From Pontibacter indicus (GTDB lineage: Bacteria > Bacteroidota > Bacteroidia > Cytophagales > Hymenobacteraceae), in the NCBI RefSeq assembly GCF_900156345.1, contig NZ_FTPP01000003.1:248001-312000 (forward strand): a stretch of DNA of 64,000 bases, given 5' to 3'. This document shows positions 42,770-50,581 of this stretch, in pieces. Each line of letters starts with the position of its first letter. Position 1 is the first letter of the stretch. The translations under genes were made by a program, and so were the position numbers. Below the pieces are notes generated by a model. The model did no database searches. It had not been told where the DNA came from and saw nothing but the letters and a program-made list of their open reading frames with translations.

Positions 42770-43873
42770 ATGGCAATTTCAAAAGAAGATATACTCAAAG
42801 CCCTCAGCTATGTAGAGGAGCCGGATCTTGGAAAGGATCTGGTGACGCTCAACATGATTGAGGACGTGCAGGTAGACGGCAGGAACGTGAGCTTCACCGT
42901 GATCCTGACCACACCCGCCTGCCCACTGAAAGACCTGATCCGCAATGCCTGTATCCGCGCCATCCATACCATGGTGGACAAGGAGGCCGAAGTGACGGTC
43001 AACATGACCTCGCGTGTGACTTCCGGCCGTGCAGGCAGCAGCGAGGTACTGAAGGGTGTTAAAAATATCCTGGCGATAGCCTCCGGTAAAGGAGGGGTTG
43101 GCAAGTCTACCGTTACGAGCAACCTGGCTATTGCCTTGGCGCAGTCCGGTGCAAAGGTAGGGCTAATCGACGCGGATATTTTCGGGCCGTCTATACCTAC
43201 CATGTTTGGTGTAGAAGACATGCGTCCGAGCATGGTACAGGGCGACCATGGCAAAAACTATATCATCCCGGTTGAGAAATACGGAGTGAAGCTGATGTCG
43301 ATCGGTTTCCTGACGCCTCCTGACCATGCGGTGATCTGGCGTGGCCCGATGGCGAGCTCTGCCCTCAAGCAGTTTATAACTGATGTGGAGTGGGGCGAAC
43401 TAGACTACCTGCTCCTCGACCTCCCTCCGGGAACATCCGACATCCACCTGACTATGGTGCAGGTGCTGCCGGTAACAGGCGCTGTGATCGTGACGACACC
43501 TCAAAAAGTAGCTATTGCTGACGCCCAGAAAGGTCTGCAAATGTTCCGCCAGCCACAAATCAACGTGCCGGTGTTGGGCGTTGTGGAGAACATGGCCTAC
43601 TTTACACCTGCCGAACTTCCTGAAAATAAATATTATATCTTTGGGCAGGAAGGTGGTCAGAATATGGCCAAGAAATTTGATGTGCCTGTATTAGGCCAGG
43701 TGCCGTTGGTGCAGAGCATCCGTGAAAGCGGCGATGAAGGAACACCGGTAGCTCTGCAGAACGATTCACCGGCTTCTGGTGTTTTCAGTGAGTTGGCCCA
43801 GGCTGTAGCCCAGCAGGTGTCGGTTCGTAATGCGACCATAGCCAAAACACAACCTGTAGAAATTAAAACTTAA
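42770..43873 (+). CDS. Mrp/ApbC-type iron-sulfur cluster carrier ATPase
   Basis: A 367-residue P-loop NTPase that carries Fe-S clusters to apoproteins. Residues 1-90 are a MIP18/DUF59 domain (ILKALSYVEEPDLGKDLVTL ... TPACPLKDLI). Residues about 98-350 are the MinD-like ATPase with deviant Walker A ASGKGGVGKST, VGLIDADIFGPSIP and LLLDLPPGTSDIHLT. The usual CxxC of Mrp/ApbC is absent: after ENMAYFTPAE the sequence runs on to IFGQEGG without cysteines. It sits 5 bp upstream of an Nfu-type gene, which supports an Fe-S assembly role. Confidence 0.93.
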   Translation: MAISKEDILKALSYVEEPDLGKDLVTLNMIEDVQVDGRNVSFTVILTTPACPLKDLIRNACIRAIHTMVDKEAEVTVNMTSRVTSGRAGSSEVLKGVKNILAIASGKGGVGKSTVTSNLAIALAQSGAKVGLIDADIFGPSIPTMFGVEDMRPSMVQGDHGKNYIIPVEKYGVKLMSIGFLTPPDHAVIWRGPMASSALKQFITDVEWGELDYLLLDLPPGTSDIHLTMVQVLPVTGAVIVTTPQKVAIADAQKGLQMFRQPQINVPVLGVVENMAYFTPAELPENKYYIFGQEGGQNMAKKFDVPVLGQVPLVQSIRESGDEGTPVALQNDSPASGVFSELAQAVAQQVSVRNATIAKTQPVEIKT

Positions 43874-43878
43874 GACAC

Positions 43879-44145
43879 ATGGCAACCATAAACGTTGACA
43901 ACGATTTTTTACTTCGCATTGAGAGTGCCCTCGACCAGATCAGGCCATACCTGGAGGCTGACGGCGGCAACGTGAAAGTGCTCGAAGTAACCGATGACAT
44001 GACTCTGAGGCTGGAGTTGCTCGGCGCCTGTGGCACTTGCCCGATGTCTACTATGACGCTTAAAGCAGGTGTAGAGCAATCTGTATTGAAAGCCGTACCT
44101 GAAATTAAGGCAGTAGAGGCAGTAAATTTGACACCGCTGGGGTAA
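43879..44145 (+). CDS. NifU C-terminal domain (Nfu) Fe-S scaffold protein
   Basis: An 88-residue single-domain protein. The Fe-S ligand motif is CGTCPMS (CxxC) after LRLELLGA, and the fold start ALDQIRPYLEADGGNVKVLE is classic for Nfu/NifU-C. As a dimer it would hold one [4Fe-4S] cluster and donate it to targets. Cotranscribed with mrp (5-bp gap) and ended by the hairpin at 44186-44217. Confidence 0.95.
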   Translation: MATINVDNDFLLRIESALDQIRPYLEADGGNVKVLEVTDDMTLRLELLGACGTCPMSTMTLKAGVEQSVLKAVPEIKAVEAVNLTPLG

Positions 44146-44185
44146 GATAAGTAGCCAAGGAGTTCTGACAAAGGACAATATACCT

Positions 44186-44220
44186 AAAGCAGGTGCTGAG
44201 AAATCGGCACCTGCTTTTTT
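44186..44220 (+). terminator. Terminator of the mrp-nfu operon
   Basis: AAAGCAGGTGC (44186-44196) pairs with GCACCTGCTTT (44207-44217) and is followed by more T residues. Confidence 0.85.
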
Positions 44221-44327
44221 GTTGGACTAGCCAAGTATAGGTATAGTATCGCCCTTGCACACGTCACAGCGAAGTAAATCCAACTTACCTACAAAGTTTT
44301 CGCTTTTCCCATACTCCTCAAAATCCC

Positions 44328-44335
44328 TATCTTTG
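44328..44335 (+). promoter_or_regulatory. -7 box TATCTTTG for fahA
   Basis: An exact TAnnTTTG match 26 bp before the fahA ATG; no clear -33. Confidence 0.5.
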
Positions 44336-44361
44336 TCTAACAACCCAGAATTTCTTGCACT

Positions 44362-45633
44362 ATGATAAAAGCGAACGACCCTGCCCTGCATTCCTGGATC
44401 GAAATAGCCCCCGACAGTGATTTCCCTATACAGAACCTCCCGTTCGGTATTTTTGAGTCCGCTACCAGAGACCCGCGCGTTGGGGTGGCCATCGGAGAAT
44501 ATGTGCTCGACCTTTATGCCGTGGCTCAGCACAACCTCTTCGAGTTGCTCGACATCGATCCAACGGTCTTTCACCGCCCATACCTGAACGATTTCATAGC
44601 CCTTGGCAAGCCGGTATGGCGGGCTGTTCGAAACCGGGTATCGGAGCTATTGCGCAACGACAACGAAGAGATCAGTGGCAACAGCAGGCTGATGCAGGAA
44701 TGTCTGATCAAGCGGAGTGACGTTCGCATGAGGATGCCGGTGAAAGTGGGCAACTACACGGATTTCTATTCTAGCATCGAGCATGCTACCAACGTGGGTA
44801 CCATGTTCCGCGACCCAAAAAACGCCCTACTGCCTAACTGGAAGCACATCCCGATCGGTTATCATGGCCGGGCGTCTTCTATTGTTGTGTCTGGCACTAA
44901 CATACGCCGCCCCAACGGTCAAACCAAGGCGCCTGACGCCGATGCACCAACTTTTGGTCCCTCCCGTCTGCTCGACTTTGAGCTGGAGGTGGCCTTTATA
45001 ACAGGTCGAGAAACCAAGTTGGGTGATATGATTAGTCCCGACGAAGCAGACGACTACATCTTTGGTCTGGTGCTCTTCAACGACTGGTCAGCGAGGGACA
45101 TTCAAACCTGGGAGTACGTTCCACTAGGGCCATTCCTGGCTAAAAGCTTTGCCTCTTCTATATCTCCTTGGGTAGTGACGCTAGACGCACTAGAGCCTTT
45201 CCGCGTGAAAGGCCCGGTACAGGATCCAAAGCCTCTGCCCTACCTTGAGTTCCGTGGCGATCACAACTACGACATTAACTTGGAAGTGCTCTTGAAACCG
45301 GAAGATGGAGTTGAGAACAGCATCTGCCGTTCCAACTTCAGGTATATGTATTGGAACATGAACCAGCAGTTGGCCCACCAGAGCAGCAACGGCTGTAACA
45401 TACAGGTCGGCGACATGTACGCTTCCGGCACCATCAGCGGCCCGGACAAGACCTCTTACGGCTCCATGCTCGAGCTCACCTGGCGCGGCACCCAACCTAT
45501 CCAACTATCCGACGGCACGCAGCGCAAGTTCATCAACGACTACGACACAGTCATCATGCGCGGCTTCGCCGAGCGGAATGGTATCAGAGTTGGCTTTGGG
45601 GAAGTGAGAAGCAAGGTGCTGCCGGCTTTGTAG
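44362..45633 (+). CDS. fahA: Fumarylacetoacetase
   Basis: A 423-residue last enzyme of tyrosine/homogentisate breakdown, splitting fumarylacetoacetate to fumarate and acetoacetate. The N-terminal SH3-like domain is about 1-120; the FAH domain has YTDFYSSIEHATNVGTMFRD (metal Asp and catalytic His-Glu), PIGYHGRASSIVVSG, LDFELEVAFITG (metal Glu) and FNDWSARDIQTWEYVPLGPF (metal Asp). Full length with all signature residues. No other homogentisate-pathway genes are adjacent, so it is a single-gene unit with its own promoter and a double hairpin at its end. Confidence 0.97.
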   Translation: MIKANDPALHSWIEIAPDSDFPIQNLPFGIFESATRDPRVGVAIGEYVLDLYAVAQHNLFELLDIDPTVFHRPYLNDFIALGKPVWRAVRNRVSELLRNDNEEISGNSRLMQECLIKRSDVRMRMPVKVGNYTDFYSSIEHATNVGTMFRDPKNALLPNWKHIPIGYHGRASSIVVSGTNIRRPNGQTKAPDADAPTFGPSRLLDFELEVAFITGRETKLGDMISPDEADDYIFGLVLFNDWSARDIQTWEYVPLGPFLAKSFASSISPWVVTLDALEPFRVKGPVQDPKPLPYLEFRGDHNYDINLEVLLKPEDGVENSICRSNFRYMYWNMNQQLAHQSSNGCNIQVGDMYASGTISGPDKTSYGSMLELTWRGTQPIQLSDGTQRKFINDYDTVIMRGFAERNGIRVGFGEVRSKVLPAL

Positions 45634-45653
45634 GTTGATTTCCTCGGCATGTT

Positions 45654-45685
45654 GGGAAAGTCCCCCTTTCAAGGGGGGCTTTCCC
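45654..45685. repeat. Long hairpin downstream of fahA
   Basis: GGGAAAG (45654-45660) and CTTTCCC (45679-45685) enclose CCCCC...GGGGGG, giving a GC-rich perfect-looking stem. It precedes the true terminator and resembles C-rich short repeats elsewhere in the window. Confidence 0.6.
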
Positions 45686-45704
45686 TGAAATGTAAACGAT
45701 AATA

Positions 45705-45743
45705 AAACAGCAAAGGCCCGGATTTACCGGGCCTTTGCTGTTT
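45705..45743. terminator. Bidirectional terminator between fahA and the polysaccharide locus
   Basis: AAACAGCAAAGGCCCGG (45705-45721) pairs with CCGGGCCTTTGCTGTTT (45727-45743) around a 5-nt loop; A and T runs on both sides. It separates converging genes. Confidence 0.88.
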
Positions 45744-45757
45744 GTAAGGGTAAGGTC

Positions 45758-47689
45758 TTACTGCACCATCGAATCCAACTCCTCGAATCGGGAGTTCTTG
45801 CTCTTGAACTCAGGAACGATCCTTTTCATTTGCTTCACAGTATCCAGCTCGTCGCCATCCTTGTTGAGGTTGAGCAGCTCGTTGATGCTGGCGAGCACTT
45901 TGTTGTAGGTATACTCGCGCACTTTAGATACTTTGATTTTCTCGTGATGAGTAGGAATAGTTAGCTCTTCCTGGTTTAGGAGTTCCTCGTAGAGCTTCTC
46001 TCCCGGACGAAGGCCTGAGAACACGATCTCTATATCATCAGAGGTCAGACCGGCCAGTTTGATCATCTTACGAGCCAGATCCACAATCTTAACGGGCTGT
46101 CCCATATCGAAGATGAAGATTTCACCGCCTCTACCCATCGTACCGGCTTCAAGCACCAACTGCACCGCTTCAGGTATAGTCATGAAGTAACGGGTAATAT
46201 CTGGGTGTGTCACTGTAATCGGGCCGCCTTTCTCGATCTGGGAACGGAAGCGTGGGATAACAGAACCATTGGAGCCCAGCACGTTGCCAAAGCGTGTTGT
46301 GATGAAACGGGTTTGCTGCAGGGAAGTGCCTGTTACATTATCCTGCAGTTTTGGCTGCGCACTAATGTTGTTGAGCGATTGGATGTAGATCTCGGCAATA
46401 CGCTTCGAAGCCCCCATGATGTTGGTAGGGTTCACCGCCTTATCAGTGGATATCATAACGAACTTCTCCACATCAAAAGTCATAGAGAGGTCTGCCAGGT
46501 TTTTGGTACCCAAAACGTTTGTCAGGATTGCCTCAGACGGATTGCTTTCCATCATCGGCACGTGCTTGTAGGCAGCTGCATGGTATACCATCTGCGGATT
46601 ATGTTCCTTGAACAGGGCATACATGCGGTTGAAGTTCTGGATATCAGCAATGCAAAGTTTAAGGCAAGCCTCCGGGAACTGCTCCTCCATTTCCAGTTGC
46701 AGGTCATGCAAAGGTGACTCGGCTTGGTCACAGATGATCACCATTTCCGGCTTATAAGACAGCACCTGACGCACAATCTCTGAACCAATTGAGCCAGCAC
46801 CTCCGGTGATCAGGATACGCTTACCGGCAAGGTCAGCTGATATCTTGTCATTTTCGATTACGATCGGTGGACGCTGCAAGAGGTCTTCAATACGTAGGTC
46901 CTGTATCTGGTTCATGCGCAGCTGGCCTGACATCCATTGTTCCGTCGGTGGCACAGTTACTACTTTTATACCTAGCTCTACACAGGTTTCGATCGCATTC
47001 TTGCGAGCGTCTGATTTCAGTTCTTCACTCAGAATAACCAGTTTATCGATCTTGAGCTTCCGCTGCAGTTTTTCGATGTCATTGATATGGTAGACCCGCT
47101 TCTGCTGAATGTGCTTATCGATCTTGTTCGGATTATCATCCACAAAGCCCACAATATTCAGGCGCCCTGCGTTACTAAGCTCCAAAGCCTGCTTCACCAA
47201 AATGGCAAAGCTATCAGCTCCATAAATCAGCACAGACTCCTTGTCGCCGCTGGCTCCGCGCTTGATATAGTAGAACAGAGCCTTCGCTCCCAGGCGCATC
47301 ATGATCAGCACCGAAGAACTGATGAAAAAATTGACCAACAGCACAACGTAGATGTTTACAGAGTCGATGTGCAGCTCTGGTGATACCCAAAAGCCTATGA
47401 TAGCGCCATAAAGCAAGCTAGCCATTAACACAGCCGTGAAGATGCGGTAAATGTCGTCGGTGCTGGAGTAGCGGATCAGGCCTGTATGGATGCGCATGGC
47501 ATAAAATACCATAACAGAGATTGCCATGTATATACCACTGTACACAAAAAAGTGACCACGCAAAATGGTTTCAAAATCAAACTGGCGTATGATGAAGAAA
47601 GACAAAGCAAAAGACCAGGTAGAGATGATTTGATCGATGATCAGAATGATCCACTTTGGTAAGGCTTTGTTCTGTAAAAATGTTTTCAT
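45758..47689 (-). CDS. PglF/CapD-like membrane nucleotide-sugar 4,6-dehydratase
   Basis: A 643-residue enzyme with four N-terminal membrane segments (about 10-130), a CoA-binding-like Rossmann region (about 145-260, VLIYGADSFAILVKQAL) and a catalytic SDR domain: ILITGGAGSIGSEIVRQVL, ESPLHDLQLEME, VYHAAAYKHVPMMESNP, and STDKAVNPTNIMGASKR, where Met replaces the usual Tyr as in UDP-GlcNAc 4,6-dehydratases. It would make the 4-keto-6-deoxy sugar that the downstream PglE/PglD-like enzymes convert further. Transcribed separately: a terminator and a 346-bp gap lie between it and the aminotransferase gene. Confidence 0.93.
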   Translation of the reverse strand: MKTFLQNKALPKWIILIIDQIISTWSFALSFFIIRQFDFETILRGHFFVYSGIYMAISVMVFYAMRIHTGLIRYSSTDDIYRIFTAVLMASLLYGAIIGFWVSPELHIDSVNIYVVLLVNFFISSSVLIMMRLGAKALFYYIKRGASGDKESVLIYGADSFAILVKQALELSNAGRLNIVGFVDDNPNKIDKHIQQKRVYHINDIEKLQRKLKIDKLVILSEELKSDARKNAIETCVELGIKVVTVPPTEQWMSGQLRMNQIQDLRIEDLLQRPPIVIENDKISADLAGKRILITGGAGSIGSEIVRQVLSYKPEMVIICDQAESPLHDLQLEMEEQFPEACLKLCIADIQNFNRMYALFKEHNPQMVYHAAAYKHVPMMESNPSEAILTNVLGTKNLADLSMTFDVEKFVMISTDKAVNPTNIMGASKRIAEIYIQSLNNISAQPKLQDNVTGTSLQQTRFITTRFGNVLGSNGSVIPRFRSQIEKGGPITVTHPDITRYFMTIPEAVQLVLEAGTMGRGGEIFIFDMGQPVKIVDLARKMIKLAGLTSDDIEIVFSGLRPGEKLYEELLNQEELTIPTHHEKIKVSKVREYTYNKVLASINELLNLNKDGDELDTVKQMKRIVPEFKSKNSRFEELDSMVQ

Positions 47690-48035
47690 ACGGAGGTCCC
47701 GGGTAGAGAAGAGCTTAGAGTACGGTGATAGGCTGGCATTAGTTTTAATTTAAATTAATACCTGTTTTGTCCAGTCAAAAGTTCCCTGACTACGTCATAA
47801 TATAATTAGTAGTTAACACGCTAACTAAATCTTAACGCAGTTTCACCGGCATAATTATATCACTCACAATTCTAAATAATATTTATGCCGTACAAAATTA
47901 AAGAAAAGTACTGAAACTATCAGCTTTTAACTTACTGTTTCTCAATTCTCACAGCTTATACCTATACGTAAAAAGCCGCCTTTGCTTTGCCATAATGAAC
48001 AAAACAGAGGCGGCTTTTTACAAAACAAAGTTCTA
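47690..48035. other. AT-rich promoter-type gap in the polysaccharide locus
   Basis: 346 bp without a gene: terminator of the aminotransferase operon at the right (47968-48021), then an AT-rich stretch likely to hold the promoter of the PglF-like gene. No exact TAnnTTTG box was found. Short local dyads (GTTAACACGCTAAC, 47813-47826) may be regulatory. Confidence 0.5.
47968..48021 (-). terminator. Terminator of the main polysaccharide operon
   Basis: GTAAAAAGCCGCCT (47968-47981) pairs with AGGCGGCTTTTTAC (48008-48021); T run on the minus strand. It lies 14 bp after the aminotransferase stop. Confidence 0.85.
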
Positions 48036-49166
48036 TCAGCCGAAACAGGCTTTGATACAGTTTACTACCCGCTCCCGCTCTTCGTTCGTCATATTAGAGC
48101 CTGAAGGCAGACATAGACCTTGGTTAAACAGTCGCTCGCTTGTACCATCGCCGTAGTAGGGCGCATTGGCAAACACCGGCTGCATGTGCATTGGCTTCCA
48201 GAGTGGGCGCGATTCAATATTCTCACGTTCCAGCGCCAAGCGGATATCCTCCAGGCTCACTCCCTTGCTATCATCCACCAGTATCGTGCTCAACCAGCGG
48301 TTGGAGTAATAGTCGCCTGTTGGTTCTTGTGCAAATTGAATAGCAGGTATAGCAGCCAGCTTTTCCTGATAAAAGGTATAGTTGGCCCGGCGCTGCTGCA
48401 CACGGTCTAGCAGCACGTCCATTTGTCCGCGACCGATAGCAGCACATACGTTGCTCATGCGGTAGTTATACCCAATATGCGAGTGCTGGTAGTGTGGAGC
48501 CGCGTCACGGGCTTGCGTAGCCAGGAAACGGGCCTGCTTGATGTAGGCTTCGTTGTTCGAAACCAAGGCGCCGCCACCAGAAGTCGTGATGATCTTGTTA
48601 CCGTTGAAGGACAGGATGCTCATCGCTCCGAAGGTGCCCAGCTTACGTCCCTTATAAGTAGAACCCAGCGCCTCCGCCGCATCTTCCACCACAGGTATAG
48701 CATAGCGGTCGGCAATGACCATAATACGGTCCATCTCCGCCGGCATGCCGTAAAGGTGTACCACAATGATGGCCTTTGGCTTTTTCCCTTTACTGATGCG
48801 GTCTTCAATTGCTGCTTCCAGCAGGTCAGGCGACATGTTCCAGGTACGGTCTTCGCTATCCACAAACACCGGCGTGGCTCCCTGGTATACGATGGGGTTA
48901 GCCGAAGCCGAGAAGGTCATGCTTTGGCAGATCACTTCATCTCCTGCTTGCACGCCCAGCATGATGAGCGCCAGGTGCAGCGCCGCAGTACCCGAGCTAA
49001 GCGCTGCCACATGCACGCCCTCCCCCAGGAAGTCTGCTAAGTCACGCTCAAAGCCGTCTACATGTGGACCAAGCGGCGCGATCCAGTTCGTATCAAAAGC
49101 CTCTTTTACATTCTTGAACTCATTTGTTCCCATGTGCGGGGAAGAGAGCCAGATTTTTGTATTCAT
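48036..49166 (-). CDS. PglE-like DegT/DnrJ/EryC1/StrS aminotransferase
   Basis: A 376-residue PLP sugar aminotransferase that adds an amino group to a 4-keto sugar nucleotide. Seen: HVAALSSGTAALHLALIMLG, DEVICQSMTFSASANPI, VVHLYGMPAEMD, VEDAAEALGSTY, and FNGNKIITTSGGGALVS with the PLP lysine. The FNGNK form is typical of UDP-4-amino-4,6-dideoxy-sugar enzymes (PglE/PseC group). It overlaps the acetyltransferase gene by 4 bp. With the PglF- and PglD-like genes it completes a UDP-bacillosamine-type route. Confidence 0.93.
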   Translation of the reverse strand: MNTKIWLSSPHMGTNEFKNVKEAFDTNWIAPLGPHVDGFERDLADFLGEGVHVAALSSGTAALHLALIMLGVQAGDEVICQSMTFSASANPIVYQGATPVFVDSEDRTWNMSPDLLEAAIEDRISKGKKPKAIIVVHLYGMPAEMDRIMVIADRYAIPVVEDAAEALGSTYKGRKLGTFGAMSILSFNGNKIITTSGGGALVSNNEAYIKQARFLATQARDAAPHYQHSHIGYNYRMSNVCAAIGRGQMDVLLDRVQQRRANYTFYQEKLAAIPAIQFAQEPTGDYYSNRWLSTILVDDSKGVSLEDIRLALERENIESRPLWKPMHMQPVFANAPYYGDGTSERLFNQGLCLPSGSNMTNEERERVVNCIKACFG

Positions 49167-49768
49167 AGTTTAGTCTGATGTTCTTTAATAATGCGGGCAG
49201 GGTTTCCCACGGCAGTCACGCCATCGGGAAGATCGCGTATCACTACGGCACCAGCCCCTATTTTGCACCACTTACCAATCTTCAGGTTCGGGATCACCAC
49301 AGCTCCCGCGCCAATATGCGTCCCTTCCCCTACCTGCACGTTTCCGCTCAGTACCGCTCCCGGCGAAATATGGGCATAGTCCCCGATCTGACAGTCATGG
49401 TCGATACTGGCACCGGTATTGACAATCGCATGCCGCCCGATTTGGGCGTCAGCCTGAATAATGGCCCCCTGCATGACTACGGTTCCCTCCGCAATTGTGG
49501 CAGAAGATGATATAATCGCAGTTGGATGAATGGCTTTGCCGAAGGAGACTTCCAATTTTTCAGCCACGCGGCGGCGAATGGCATTATCGCCAATGCTGAT
49601 AATTACCGGCTGCTCCAGTTCTTCTTCTACCTCAGCACCCAGCACAGGTATACCACTTATCTCTTTTATGGCAGGGTTCTTATCGAAGGCGCCTAGCACA
49701 GGTATAGCACTATCCCGCAGAATATCGATAATTACTTTCGCATGTCCGCTCGCGCCGTAAAGGTACAT
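49163..49768 (-). CDS. PglD-like sugar O/N-acetyltransferase
   Basis: A 201-residue NeuD/PglD-type enzyme: an N-terminal Rossmann part (MYLYGASGHAKVIIDIL) that binds the amino sugar, then a left-handed beta-helix of hexapeptide repeats (AIVNTGASIDHDCQIGDYAH; AVLSGNVQVGEGTHIGAGAV) with the catalytic His-Asp in SIDHDCQIG. It acetylates the 4-amino group of the PglE-type product using acetyl-CoA. A -7 box lies 27 bp upstream, so it may head a promoter-distal subunit of the locus with pglE-like downstream. Confidence 0.93.
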   Translation of the reverse strand: MYLYGASGHAKVIIDILRDSAIPVLGAFDKNPAIKEISGIPVLGAEVEEELEQPVIISIGDNAIRRRVAEKLEVSFGKAIHPTAIISSSATIAEGTVVMQGAIIQADAQIGRHAIVNTGASIDHDCQIGDYAHISPGAVLSGNVQVGEGTHIGAGAVVIPNLKIGKWCKIGAGAVVIRDLPDGVTAVGNPARIIKEHQTKL

Positions 49769-49794
49769 CGTTGTATAAGGGAGATGGTGTGGTG

Positions 49795-49802
49795 CAAAGG
49801 TA
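49795..49802 (-). promoter_or_regulatory. -7 box TACCTTTG before the PglD-like gene
   Basis: An exact TAnnTTTG match 26 bp upstream of the ATG at 49768, after a 190-bp repeat-containing gap; suggests internal transcription start for the pglD/pglE-like pair. Confidence 0.45.
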
Positions 49803-49853
49803 AGAATTCTCAGTTTCTCATTTCGAATGTAGTGAGAAATCTGAAATAGTGGA

Positions 49854-49910
49854 TGTCTGAATCAGGATTTAAGGACTTAAGGATTAACAGGATTCCTGCG
49901 CATGATTGTC
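49854..49910 (+). repeat. Dispersed repeat A, copy 3
   Basis: TGTCTGAATCAGGATTTAAG, GACTTAAGGATTAACAGGATT, then CCTGCGCATGATTGTCATCC: same order as copies 1 and 2, shortened in the middle. It sits inside the polysaccharide locus between the PglD- and PglC-like genes, next to GGACTTTGGACATGCGGA. Confidence 0.8.
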
Positions 49911-49957
49911 ATCCTCCTATCCACTTTAGAGGGGACTTTGGACATGCGGATAGAGGG

Positions 49958-50581
49958 TTAATCATTCACGTAGTTACTCCCCCTAAACCGCTCCATCGTC
50001 GCTACTCCCTCTGCACTGATCCCCTCCGACTTAAACACCTTCTCAATCGTCTTAAAGATGATCTTCACATCCAGCCAGAAGGAAACATTATCCACATACC
50101 ACACATCATAGCGGAATTTCTCTTCCCAGCTGATGGCGTTGCGCCCGTTTACCTGGGCCCAGCCGGTGATGCCAGGTCGCAACTCGTGACGGCGGCGCTG
50201 TACTTCGTTGTAAAGCGGCAGGTATTCTACCAGCAAGGGCCGGGGACCAATTAGGGACATTTCTCCTTTGATCACATTCAGTAGCTGAGGTATTTCATCC
50301 AGAGAAGTTTTGCGAACAAACGAACCTATCGGGGTGAGGCGATCAGCATCTGGCAGCAGATTACCCTGTGCATCCCGCTTGTCATTCATAGTCTTGTACT
50401 TGATCACCCGGAAAATACGGCCATGCTTGCCCGGGCGCGGCTGCAGGAAGAAAGGCTTGCCGTCATTTGCTATAGCCAGCAGCAGCGTAACAATCAGAAA
50501 GACAGGAAGCAGCACGATGAAAGCGCCTAGACTAAGCACAAAATCAATCAGGCGCTTAAAGAACCGACTATATAAGTTCAT
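49958..50581 (-). CDS. PglC-like initiating sugar-1-phosphate transferase
   Basis: A 207-residue monotopic phosphoglycosyl transferase that puts the first sugar-phosphate onto undecaprenyl phosphate. The N-terminal re-entrant helix (RLIDFVLSLGAFIVLLPVFL) is followed by FFLQPRPGKHGRIFRVIKYK and TMNDKRD, then the catalytic Asp-Glu region KTSLDEIPQLLNVIKGEMSL and GPRPLL; GITGWAQVNGRN closes the domain. Length fits the small PglC class. It overlaps the glycosyltransferase gene by 14 bp, so both belong to one operon. Confidence 0.95.
   Translation of the reverse strand: MNLYSRFFKRLIDFVLSLGAFIVLLPVFLIVTLLLAIANDGKPFFLQPRPGKHGRIFRVIKYKTMNDKRDAQGNLLPDADRLTPIGSFVRKTSLDEIPQLLNVIKGEMSLIGPRPLLVEYLPLYNEVQRRRHELRPGITGWAQVNGRNAISWEEKFRYDVWYVDNVSFWLDVKIIFKTIEKVFKSEGISAEGVATMERFRGSNYVND

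Noticed and set aside
44227-44574. A 115-codon minus-strand frame across the fahA start
   Set aside because: It overlaps the fahA promoter and N-terminal domain in antisense; no motif supports it.
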